A stretch of DNA of 5,826 bases from Desulfohalobiaceae bacterium. GTDB lineage: Bacteria; Desulfobacterota; Desulfovibrionia; Desulfovibrionales; Desulfothermaceae. Below are positions 1 to 5,826 of this stretch, in pieces. The stretch spans positions 1 through 5,826 of the forward strand of contig JAIPER010000245.1 of the NCBI GenBank assembly GCA_021737115.1, read 5' to 3'. The position numbers and the translations under genes are program-made. Below the pieces are notes generated by a model that did no database searches, had not been told where the DNA came from, and saw only the letters and a list, made by a program, of their open reading frames with translations. Positions within the stretch are counted from its first letter, which is position 1. Every line of letters starts with the position of its first letter.

Positions 1-21
1 TGAATAACCCAGTTCTTGGCA

Positions 22-75
22 GAGAGATTCTTCGTTCGCGGACTCACTCAGAATGACAAGAATGCGGACTCACTC
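22..75. repeat. Duplicated 12-mer with flanking ATTCT/AGAAT inverted repeat
   Basis: GCGGACTCACTC occurs at 38-49 and again at 64-75, 26 bases apart. The first copy sits between GAGATTCTTCG and CAGAATGACA, whose ATTCT and AGAAT segments are complementary. This resembles a degraded dispersed hairpin repeat. The second copy directly precedes the REP-like element. Confidence 0.45.
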
Positions 76-76
76 T

Positions 77-151
77 CCGTCATTCCGGCGAAGGCCGGAA
101 TCCAGACTGCAAAAAGTAAGAGCTGGACCCCGGCCTCCGCCGGGGTGACGG
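77..151. repeat. REP/BIME-like paired inverted repeat element
   Basis: Two 29-base arms (77-105 and 123-151) are inverted copies matching at 24 of 29 positions, separated by a 17-base A-rich spacer. Each arm folds alone: ATTCCGGC/GCCGGAAT with loop GAAG (82-101) and ACCCCGGC/GCCGGGGT with loop CTCC (127-146). The outer CCGTCA/TGACGG and inner TCCAG/CTGGA segments also pair. The layout resembles dispersed non-coding repeats of many bacterial genomes (REP/BIME, or the dRS3 pattern of Neisseria). Its copy number in this genome cannot be seen from one window. Confidence 0.75.
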
Positions 152-193
152 ACAAATAAAAATGAAGTTTCATATGAGTGGTCAGCTCAAACC

Positions 194-263
194 AGATGTC
201 AGATATCAGATATCAGAGGTCAGCAAGAAAAAGAAGGACGTCGGACATCGGATGTCGGAGGGC
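194..263. repeat. Phased 7-bp repeat array in two sequence families
   Basis: Starting at 194, ten successive 7-base units can be read without a slip. The first four are AGATGTC, AGATATC, AGATATC and AGAGGTC. Units five and six (AGCAAGA, AAAAGAA) are degenerate. The last four are GGACGTC, GGACATC, GGATGTC and GGAGGGC. Most units contain the palindromic core GAYRTC, so the strand is undefined. The two families begin 42 bases apart, exactly six units. Open frames through it are short and unsupported. It may be a decayed tandem array or a binding-site cluster; no function is known to me. Confidence 0.6.
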
Positions 264-273
264 ACTGGCCGCG

Positions 274-305
274 ATGACATATCCTGCCTCGGACAGGCCT
301 GTCAT
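274..305. repeat. Second, imperfect hairpin with a 12-bp palindrome, downstream of lon
   Basis: ATGACA (274-279) can pair with TGTCAT (300-305), and inside it CCTG (283-286) with CAGG (294-297). Within this lies the perfect palindrome GACAGGCCTGTC (292-303), an alternative fold. It ends two bases before the long hairpin at 308, so the lon 3' region would hold two consecutive stems. There is no U-tract on either strand. Confidence 0.45.
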
Positions 306-307
306 AC

Positions 308-351
308 ATCCAGTTTTGCCCCCCGGCAAATGCCGGGGGGCAAAACTGGAT
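308..351 (-). terminator. Perfect 21-bp hairpin at the 3' end of lon (putative transcript end or stabiliser)
   Basis: Positions 308-328 pair perfectly with 331-351. The core is the 10-bp GCCCCCCGGC stem flanked by TTTT on the left and AAAA on the right; the loop is effectively four bases. The stem begins one base after the lon TAA. Neither strand has a U-tract after the GC core, so it is not a standard intrinsic terminator. It may still stop transcription, block 3' exonucleases, or be a relic of a small palindromic element. Position at the operon end favours a 3'-end role. Confidence 0.55.
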
Positions 352-352
352 A

Positions 353-2806
353 TTAATGTCTCTGAGGCTGATACTCTTCCTTGCGCAGGCTGTTGATAAG
401 GGAAATATCAGAGGCCGGACCGCAGAAGATCTCCTCGCTCTGGACATTGACCAGGGCCTGGGGCAGAACTTCGTCCATGTGATCCACCTGGACGATTTCC
501 AGGTCCCGGAGGATCTCCTTGGGTACATCTTTTAAGTCCTTGTTGTTCTCTTTGGGTATGATGACCTTGGATACCCGTCCCCGATGGGCCGCCAGGAGTT
601 TTTCCCGCAGTCCGCCGATGGGCAGGATCCGCCCCCGCAGGGTTATTTCACCGGTCATGGCCACTGCGTTGTCAACCGGCATATTCAACAGGGCCGAAAT
701 CAGGGCCGTGCTCATGGTGATTCCCGCCGAAGGACCGTCCTTGGGTGTAGCCCCTTCCGGAATATGGATATGGATATCCACCTCCTTGTAAAACTCGGGC
801 TTGAGCCCGAAGAGATGCGTCCTGGAGCGGACGTAGCTCAGAGCTGCCTTGGCGGATTCCTGCATGACATCGCCGATGGTCCCGGTGACTTCGATCTTCC
901 CGGTCCCGGCCATGAGCACCGCTTCGATCATGAGCAGCTCACCGCCCATTTCAGTCCAGGCCAATCCCACGCTCAAACCGACGCGGGCCTTTTCTTCACG
1001 TTCCTCATGGCGGTAACTGGGGACTCCCAGATAGGAGGGAATACTGTTTTTATTGACCAGCACCCTGCCATCAAATGCGTTTTCCTGGACGATCTTTTTG
1101 GCCACCTTGCGATAGATAGAGGCCAGCTCCCGCTCCAGATTCCGCACCCCGGCTTCTCTGGTGTATTTGCGGATCACTTCCTGCACCGCCCCGTCTGAAA
1201 TGTGGACCTGTTCCTCCTTAAGGCCGTGTCTCTTCAACTGCTTGGGCAAAAGGAAAGAACGGGCGATCTTGGTCTTCTCCGTCTCCAGGTAGCCGGGTAG
1301 ACGGATGATCTCCATCCGATCCCGCAGGGCCCAGGGTATGGTCTGCAGGGTGTTGGCCGTGGTGATGAAGAAGACGTTGGATAAATCGTAATCCAGATCG
1401 AGATAATGATCGTTAAAGGCGTAGTTCTGTTCCGGATCCAGGACCTCCAGCAGTGCGGAAGAAGGATCTCCCCGGAAATCGGTACTCATCTTGTCCACTT
1501 CATCCAGACAGATGACCGGATTGTTATAATCCTTTCGCTTCAAGGACTGGATGATCTTTCCGGGCAGGGCCCCGATATAGGTCCTCCTGTGGCCCCTGAT
1601 TTCCGCTTCGTCCCGAACCCCGCCCAGAGAAAGTCGGGTGAACTCCCGGTCCGTGGCCCTGGCAATGGATTTGGCCAGAGAGGTCTTGCCAACTCCGGGG
1701 GGACCGACGAAACAAAGGATCTGTCCCTGAAGCTTTTCCACCAGGGTCTGAACCGCCAGGTATTCCAGAATCCGCTCTTTGGGTTTTTCCAGTCCGAAAT
1801 GGTCCTCTTCCAGTATCCTGGCCGCCTGATCGATGTCCTGACAGGTCTCCTTGAGTTCGTCCCAGGGCAGATCCAGGATACAATCCACATAATTTCTGAC
1901 CACGGTGTATTCAGCCGAGGACGGGGGGATCTGTCTGAGCTTGGAGATCTCCTTGCGCCCCTTTTCCCTGGCCTCTTCAGACATCGCTTTGGCTTCCAGA
2001 CGTTCAAGGAGTTCATCGGCTTCCGCCCCTGAATCCTGCTCCGTTCCCATTTCCTTCTGGATGGCCTTCAATTGTTCATTGAGGTAGTAATTTTTCTGAT
2101 TGGTCTCGACCTGTTCCTTGACCCGGGAATTGATCTTCTGTTCGGTCTCTGAATACTCGATCTGATTCAGAAGCAGACCATAGGCCTCTTCCAGGCGGGC
2201 CACCGGTTCCATGGTTTCCAGCACCTTCTGGGCCTTGTTGAAATCAACCTTCATGTGGGACATGATCATATCCGCCAGACGGCCCGGGTCTTCAATGCCG
2301 TTCAAGGACTTGACCACATCCTGGGTCAACTTCTTGTTGATGCCGGCAAATCTCTTGATGGCACCCTGGACCAGATTGATCAAGGCCTTGACTTCGGTTC
2401 CAGCGCTCACATTTTCAGGGACCCTCTCCACCTCAACCACGGGGAACGGCTGATTCTGCTGTTCCTGCAAGGATTCCCGGCTGCTCCATCTGGCCCGGTA
2501 GCTGCCTTCGAAAAGGACCTTAATGGTCCCATCGGGCATGCGCATCATCTGTAAAATTTTACAGACCACCCCGACTTCAAACAGATCATCGCTTCCCGGC
2601 TCTTCATCTCCGGGATTTTTCTGGGTCACCAGGAATATATTTTTATTATACTTTTCAAGGGCCTGTTCCACAGCCCGAATGGATGCCTTGCGTCCGACAT
2701 ACAGGGGGACGATGGTCCGGGGGAACATGACCACTTCCCGCAAGGTCATCAAGGGGACTTTGACTGCCTGGCTGTCATCCCCGAGTATTACTGTCTTCTC
2801 ACTCAT
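353..2806 (-). CDS. lon: ATP-dependent protease Lon (LonA type)
   Basis: Lon is a cytoplasmic hexameric AAA+ protease for misfolded and short-lived regulatory proteins. From the chosen ATG (2804-2806) it has 817 residues, normal for LonA. The N-terminal substrate-binding domain (about 13-215, beginning VPLMTLREVVMFP) leads into a helical, coiled-coil-like linker to about 300. The AAA+ module has Walker A GPPGVGKTS (368-376), Walker B VICLDE (431-436), sensor 1 TTAN (482-485), arginine finger Arg497 and sensor 2 Arg555. The protease domain carries the catalytic dyad Ser693 in PKDGPSAG and Lys736 in GGLREK; their spacing of 43 equals that in E. coli (Ser679/Lys722). After the conserved VLPQAL end there is an extra tail of about 33 residues with no recognised domain. 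An in-frame ATG 48 bases upstream (2852-2854) overlaps clpX and lacks a ribosome site. Lon is last in the cluster; its TAA abuts a long hairpin. Confidence 0.98.
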   Translation of the reverse strand: MSEKTVILGDDSQAVKVPLMTLREVVMFPRTIVPLYVGRKASIRAVEQALEKYNKNIFLVTQKNPGDEEPGSDDLFEVGVVCKILQMMRMPDGTIKVLFEGSYRARWSSRESLQEQQNQPFPVVEVERVPENVSAGTEVKALINLVQGAIKRFAGINKKLTQDVVKSLNGIEDPGRLADMIMSHMKVDFNKAQKVLETMEPVARLEEAYGLLLNQIEYSETEQKINSRVKEQVETNQKNYYLNEQLKAIQKEMGTEQDSGAEADELLERLEAKAMSEEAREKGRKEISKLRQIPPSSAEYTVVRNYVDCILDLPWDELKETCQDIDQAARILEEDHFGLEKPKERILEYLAVQTLVEKLQGQILCFVGPPGVGKTSLAKSIARATDREFTRLSLGGVRDEAEIRGHRRTYIGALPGKIIQSLKRKDYNNPVICLDEVDKMSTDFRGDPSSALLEVLDPEQNYAFNDHYLDLDYDLSNVFFITTANTLQTIPWALRDRMEIIRLPGYLETEKTKIARSFLLPKQLKRHGLKEEQVHISDGAVQEVIRKYTREAGVRNLERELASIYRKVAKKIVQENAFDGRVLVNKNSIPSYLGVPSYRHEEREEKARVGLSVGLAWTEMGGELLMIEAVLMAGTGKIEVTGTIGDVMQESAKAALSYVRSRTHLFGLKPEFYKEVDIHIHIPEGATPKDGPSAGITMSTALISALLNMPVDNAVAMTGEITLRGRILPIGGLREKLLAAHRGRVSKVIIPKENNKDLKDVPKEILRDLEIVQVDHMDEVLPQALVNVQSEEIFCGPASDISLINSLRKEEYQPQRH

Positions 2807-2810
2807 ATTT

Positions 2811-2815
2811 CCTCC
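2811..2815 (-). promoter_or_regulatory. Ribosome binding site that fixes the lon start
   Basis: On the minus strand GGAGG is followed by AAAT and then the ATG at 2804-2806. It lies in the 22-base clpX-lon gap and supports the MSEKTV start over the in-frame ATG at 2852-2854, which has no Shine-Dalgarno. A site this strong just after the clpX stop fits efficient re-initiation or independent initiation on one mRNA. Confidence 0.85.
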
Positions 2816-2828
2816 ACTTGATTTCTTT

Positions 2829-4076
2829 CTAGGCCGTCTTGGCCTCCTGCTCATAGATGAGCAGCGGTTCGACCCCGGTCTCCACCATAGCCTTGTTGAT
2901 CACACACTCCTTGACCCCCTGCAGGGAGGGCAGCCGATACATGATATCCAGCATGATGCCTTCCAGAACACTCCTCAAGGCCCGGGCCCCTGTCTTTCGT
3001 TCCATGGCCATATGGGCAATGGATTTGAGAGCATTCTTGGAAAAACGCAACTGGACGTTGTCCAACTCAAAGAGCTTCTTATACTGTTTGACCAAGGCGT
3101 TGACAGGTTCGGTCAAGATCCTGACCAGGTCTTCTTCTTCGAGTTCATCCAGGGCGGCCACAACCGGAATACGTCCCACAAATTCGGGAATCAGGCCGAA
3201 CTTGATCAGATCTTCGGGCTGGGCCAGGCGCAGGATTTCTCCCACCTTTTTCTGGCCGGCTTCAGCCAGCTCAGCCCCAAAGCCCATGGCCCGCCCCTTG
3301 GTCCTTTGCCGGATAACTTTCTCCAACCCGATAAAGGCTCCGCCCATCACGAACAGGATGTTGCTGGTATTGAGCTTTATGTATTCCTGCTGGGGATGTT
3401 TTCGCCCTCCTTTGGGCGGTATGGAGGCTTCGGTGCCTTCCATTATCTTCAACAGCGCCTGCTGTACCCCTTCCCCGGAGACGTCCCTGGTGATGGAAGC
3501 ACTGTCCGATTTTCTGGAAATCTTGTCGATCTCGTCGATATAGACAATCCCCTTGGAAGCGGCCTCAATATCGTAGTCGGCATTCTGCAGCAGCTGAACC
3601 AGGATATTCTCCACATCTTCGCCTACATATCCCGCCTCGGTAAGGGTCGTGGCGTCGGCGATGGCAAAGGGAACCTTCAGTATCCTGGCCAGAGTCTGGG
3701 CCAAAAGGGTCTTCCCGCAGCCGGTCGGTCCCAGGAGAAGAATATTGCTCTTATCCAGAGTCACGTCCTGCACCGCGGCATCATGGTAGTGGACCCTCTT
3801 GTAGTGATTGTACACGGCCACGGACAAGACCCGTTTCGCCCGGTCCTGGCCGATGATGTGATCATCCAGCCTTTTCTTCAACGCCGAAGGAGGCAACAGG
3901 GATCCCGATTCAGACTCTTCACTGATTTTGTCATGGGTCAGTATCTCGTTGCACAGGGAGATGCACTCATCACAAATATAGACATCCGGACCGGCAATCA
4001 AGCGCTGTACTTCTTCCTGGGTTTTGGCACAGAAAGAGCAGCAAAGTTCCTGTGTTTTGACTTCTTTTTCCGTCAT
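2829..4076 (-). CDS. clpX: ATP-dependent Clp protease ATP-binding subunit ClpX
   Basis: ClpX is the hexameric AAA+ unfoldase that recognises substrates and threads them into ClpP. The protein has 415 residues, typical length. The N-terminal zinc-binding domain has Cys13, Cys16, Cys35 and Cys38 (CSFC and CDEC), with an extra Cys12. The AAA+ module shows Walker A GPTGCGKT (116-123), pore-1 loop GYVGED (149-154), Walker B IVYIDEID (177-184), the RKH loop (225-227), an arginine finger in FVGRIPV (Arg302) and sensor 2 in GARAL (Arg365). The ClpP-docking tripeptide, IGF in E. coli, reads MGF (264-266); the Gly-Phe core is kept. Walker A has Cys120 where Ser is common. The start ATG (4074-4076) has a modest AGGT six bases upstream. 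The gene ends in TAG 22 bases before lon, implying co-transcription. Small hairpins lie in the 150-base leader after clpP. Confidence 0.98.
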   Translation of the reverse strand: MTEKEVKTQELCCSFCAKTQEEVQRLIAGPDVYICDECISLCNEILTHDKISEESESGSLLPPSALKKRLDDHIIGQDRAKRVLSVAVYNHYKRVHYHDAAVQDVTLDKSNILLLGPTGCGKTLLAQTLARILKVPFAIADATTLTEAGYVGEDVENILVQLLQNADYDIEAASKGIVYIDEIDKISRKSDSASITRDVSGEGVQQALLKIMEGTEASIPPKGGRKHPQQEYIKLNTSNILFVMGGAFIGLEKVIRQRTKGRAMGFGAELAEAGQKKVGEILRLAQPEDLIKFGLIPEFVGRIPVVAALDELEEEDLVRILTEPVNALVKQYKKLFELDNVQLRFSKNALKSIAHMAMERKTGARALRSVLEGIMLDIMYRLPSLQGVKECVINKAMVETGVEPLLIYEQEAKTA

Positions 4077-4226
4077 ATGTTTACCTGCTCTGCTTGAAAC
4101 CCGAGTTGACCGGTTCGGGCCTGAATACTTCCCGATTCAAGACCGGACCTTCAGCCGGGTTTTTCGTTATTGTGGATTTCAAAATTTTGCAGTGACGAAG
4201 TAGATGGGTCGATTTTCGTCCAAGCA
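4077..4226 (-). other. clpP-clpX intergenic leader with small inverted repeats
   Basis: This 150-base spacer is the longest between genes in the cluster and has no gene. In plus-strand coordinates it holds three small stems: GACGAA/TTCGTC (4194-4199 with 4215-4220), TGAAT/ATTCA (4122-4126 with 4135-4139) and CCCGA/TCGGG (4100-4104 with 4115-4119). Read on the minus strand, the last is followed by TTT, a weak terminator-like arrangement. A GACCGG hexamer occurs twice (4108-4113 and 4141-4146), and CAAAATTTTG (4180-4189) is a palindrome. The spacer could hold a clpX promoter, a partial attenuator or an RNA processing site. I could not find a convincing -35/-10 pair, so the role is open. Confidence 0.45.
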
Positions 4227-4829
4227 TTAAACATCAGCCTGCATCGCTTTTCTCGAACTTAGCACCTCATCGATGACCCCGTAATTTTGGGCCTCATCAG
4301 CGCCCATGAAATAGTCGCGGTCTGTGTCCTGTTCTACCTTTTCCAGGGATTGAGCGGTGTGTAAGGACAGAATATCATTCAAGGCGCCTTTCAAACGGAT
4401 AATTTCCCTGGCCTGGATATCGATGTCCGAAGCCTGGCCCTGGAAGCCCCCCATGGGTTGGTGCAGAAGGATCCGGCTGTGCGGAAGAGCGTAACGCATG
4501 CCGTTCGTGCCGGCGGCCAGAAGGACCGCAGCCATGCTGGCGGCCTGTCCCAGACAAAGAGTAGCCACCGGGGCGGATATGTACTGCATGGTGTCGTAAA
4601 CTGCCAATCCGGCGGTCACAGAGCCGCCCGGACTGTTGATGTAAAAATTTATTTCCTTGCTCGGATCTTCAGACTCCAGAAAAAGAAACTGAGCACAGAG
4701 CAGGTTGGCAATATGATCGTCAACAGGGGTTCCAAGAAGGATGATCCTGTCCTTTAACAACCTCGAGTATATATCATAAGCCCGTTCCCCGCGACCTGTG
4801 GTCTCGATGACTATCGGTATCGTGGACAT
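4227..4829 (-). CDS. clpP: ATP-dependent Clp protease proteolytic subunit ClpP
   Basis: ClpP is the serine peptidase of the Clp machine: two stacked heptameric rings that degrade unfolded chains delivered by ClpX, or by ClpA/ClpC where present. The protein has 200 residues, the usual length. The catalytic triad is Ser98 in GQAASMA, His123 in LLHQPMGG and Asp172 in DRDYF, each one residue later than in mature E. coli ClpP. The substrate-binding strand NSPGGSVTAG (65-74) is intact. The N-terminus begins MSTIPIVIE, so it has little or no propeptide compared with E. coli. The chosen ATG (4827-4829) is preceded by a purine-rich GAGAG eight bases upstream, a weak ribosome site in an A/T-rich leader. 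It lies 68 bases after tig, and its partner clpX follows 150 bases later. The stop codon is TAA at the 4227 end. Identification is secure. Confidence 0.98.
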   Translation of the reverse strand: MSTIPIVIETTGRGERAYDIYSRLLKDRIILLGTPVDDHIANLLCAQFLFLESEDPSKEINFYINSPGGSVTAGLAVYDTMQYISAPVATLCLGQAASMAAVLLAAGTNGMRYALPHSRILLHQPMGGFQGQASDIDIQAREIIRLKGALNDILSLHTAQSLEKVEQDTDRDYFMGADEAQNYGVIDEVLSSRKAMQADV

Positions 4830-4897
4830 TTATATTTCTCTCTTATTATTCTGGTTTCAAAAACAAGTCTTGTACTTACTATCGTGCAGGGAGTATT
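4830..4897 (-). other. tig-clpP intergenic spacer
   Basis: This 68-base spacer is A/T-rich next to clpP. On the minus strand a short ACAA/TTGT stem with a GAC loop runs into TTTT, but four A-T/C-G pairs make a poor terminator. No clear promoter is visible. The short gap is consistent with tig and clpP being read from one transcript. Confidence 0.35.
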
Positions 4898-5826
4898 TCA
4901 TTCCGCCTTCTCTTCATCCGGGGAACCGCTTTCATCCGGGTTTTCAGTCTCGGCCACAGCTTTGGGTTCTGCGGATTCTTCAGGTTCAATTTCCTGGATC
5001 TCAGCCTTTTCATAAAGGACCTCTGCGGCCCGGTCGGCCAGGAGGCTGTCCTTGAGGGCGAACATCAGATTGTTGTCTTCATAGTGCTTCTTGAGCTGTT
5101 CCGGATCCTGACGGTTTCTGATCGCTGTCTGATACAGGTACTGATCCACTTCCTGGGGAGAAATATTCAAATCTTCCTTCTTGGCAATCTCCAGAAGGAT
5201 CAGGTGGTTTTTGACCATTTCCTCTGCTTCAGGTCTCAGCTTTTCCTTAAGCTCTTCCGGGGTGCCCTCCGCTTCCAGGCTCTTGCCTTGCTGCTCCAGA
5301 CGTTTCTGTTTGTTTTCCAGCATTCCGTCGAGCTGCCTTTCAACCATGGTTTCAGGCAAGGCAAAATCCGTCCTGGCGCTGAGCTGGTCCAGAAGTTTCT
5401 TTTGGACCCTTGATTTCTCCATGTTTTCGAAATAACCTTTGTAATTGTCTTCAATCTGCTTACGCAGGGTTTCGACACTCCCATGTCCGGCCACTTTCTG
5501 AGCCAATTCCTCATCCACCGCCGGCAGGATCCTTTCCTTTATCACATTCAAATGGACCTGCATGTTCACAGTCTGGCCGGCCAGATCCTGATTGATGAAA
5601 TCATCGGGAAGGGGGACCTCGCCTTCTCCGGATTGACCAGGGAGCAGTCCCTTGACAATCGCCTCGAAGTCGGACAGGGCCTGGGCTTGGCCCAGAGTCA
5701 GCTCAAACTTGTCCTGCTTGATATTCTCCAGAGGCTGCCCGTTCTGATAGGCGGCAAAATCGATGACCGCGACATCTCCGTCCTGGGGATGCCGCTCCTC
5801 CTTGACCAATTCCAGGGTGCTGTTTT
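4898..5826 (-). CDS. tig: Trigger factor, ribosome-associated chaperone / peptidyl-prolyl isomerase (5' partial)
   Basis: Trigger factor binds near the ribosome exit tunnel and shields nascent chains. The visible part is 308 residues ending in TGA. The reading frame stays open to the window edge, so the ribosome-binding N-terminal domain (about 150 residues, judged from the E. coli protein) lies outside. Visible residues of about 13-100 match the FKBP-type PPIase domain, with QDGDVAVIDF, a GQAQALSDFEAIVKG block and the ERILP exit. About 100-273 is the helical chaperone domain. The last 30 or so residues are a Glu/Pro/Ser-rich acidic tail that is probably disordered. In the PPIase pocket, a Phe expected before the flap (E. 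coli GEEFEG) reads as Leu (GQPLEN), while the later Phe (SDFEAI) is kept, so isomerase activity may be reduced; this is inference. A TTG at 5807-5809 is an internal Leu codon, not the start. It is first in the cluster, 68 bases before clpP. Confidence 0.95.
   Translation of the reverse strand, partial: NSTLELVKEERHPQDGDVAVIDFAAYQNGQPLENIKQDKFELTLGQAQALSDFEAIVKGLLPGQSGEGEVPLPDDFINQDLAGQTVNMQVHLNVIKERILPAVDEELAQKVAGHGSVETLRKQIEDNYKGYFENMEKSRVQKKLLDQLSARTDFALPETMVERQLDGMLENKQKRLEQQGKSLEAEGTPEELKEKLRPEAEEMVKNHLILLEIAKKEDLNISPQEVDQYLYQTAIRNRQDPEQLKKHYEDNNLMFALKDSLLADRAAEVLYEKAEIQEIEPEESAEPKAVAETENPDESGSPDEEKAE

Larger units (their letters stand above)
1..352. other. Non-coding, repeat-rich region downstream of lon
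   Basis: No convincing gene is present in these 352 bases. Short open frames on the plus strand from 162 and 178 run through the heptad repeats and the hairpin, lack ribosome sites and encode nothing recognisable. The region is instead filled, from low to high coordinate, by the duplicated 12-mer, the paired inverted repeat, the heptad array and two hairpins. This looks like an intergenic landing zone for small repeats after the last gene of the operon. What lies beyond position 1 is not visible. Confidence 0.7.

Noticed and set aside
38..263. CRISPR array
   Set aside because: The repeats are 7 or 12 bases with no regular unique spacers, and no cas gene is present.
162..396. Short plus-strand frames (from 162 and 178) as small proteins
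   Set aside because: They translate the heptad array, the hairpins and antisense lon; composition follows the repeats and no ribosome site is seen.
2807..2854. Upstream lon start giving 16 extra basic residues
   Set aside because: The ATG lies inside the clpX coding end without a Shine-Dalgarno, while GGAGG sits four bases before the MSEKTV start; the extra residues are not part of the Lon family.
2523..4097. A 524-residue plus-strand open frame opposite clpX and the start of lon
   Set aside because: It is the antisense of two certain genes in a GC-rich, codon-biased region, has no recognisable domain, and lacks a ribosome site.
4077..4226. Heat-shock (sigma-32 type) promoter near TTGAAA in the clpX leader
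   Set aside because: The minus strand has TTGAAA, but the downstream element is CCCGGC rather than a CCCCAT-like box, so the match is too weak to call.
4865..4880. Intrinsic terminator between tig and clpP
   Set aside because: The ACAA/TTGT stem has only four pairs and is too weak despite the following T-run.
4830..4897. CIRCE or CtsR operator upstream of clpP
   Set aside because: No TTAGCACTC/GAGTGCTAA pair and no CtsR-type heptad repeats are visible in the spacer.
5807..5809. TTG as the start of a 303-residue protein
   Set aside because: The frame is open to the window edge and the protein would begin at the PPIase domain; the true trigger factor start is outside the window.

Overview
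The window carries one conserved protein quality-control cluster, entirely on the minus strand. In transcription order it runs tig (trigger factor, 5' part outside the window), clpP, clpX, lon. After lon comes a 352-base non-coding stretch at the low-coordinate end that is dense in small repeats and inverted repeats. All four genes are recognisable from full-length similarity and intact catalytic motifs, and no gene looks broken. The gene order tig-clpP-clpX-lon occurs in many Proteobacteria and related phyla. The Lon, ClpX and trigger factor sequences, including the acidic tail of trigger factor, suggest a Desulfobacterota (delta-proteobacterial, perhaps Desulfovibrionales-like) sulfate-reducer-type organism. 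That placement comes from sequence recollection and was not tested by a search.

Layout from high to low coordinates: 5826-4898 is the trigger factor PPIase and C-terminal domains. A 68-base gap follows, then clpP (4829-4227). Next is a 150-base gap with several small stem-loops, the longest spacer in the cluster and the likeliest place for a separate clpX signal. Then come clpX (4076-2829), a 22-base gap with a strong Shine-Dalgarno, and lon (2806-353). One base after the lon stop begins a perfect 21-bp hairpin (308-351), followed by a second imperfect hairpin (274-305). Beyond these lie an in-phase 7-bp repeat array (194-263), a two-armed REP/BIME-like inverted repeat (77-151) and a duplicated 12-mer (38-49, 64-75).

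Functionally, trigger factor receives nascent chains at the ribosome exit tunnel. ClpX recognises and unfolds tagged or regulatory substrates and threads them into the ClpP chamber. Lon independently degrades misfolded and regulatory proteins. The cluster thus couples folding to ATP-dependent degradation.

I found no undescribed multi-gene system. The unexplained signal is in the repeats downstream of lon. The two arms of the REP-like element differ by paired, compensatory changes that preserve their hairpins, and the two sequence-distinct heptad clusters keep one common 7-bp register.
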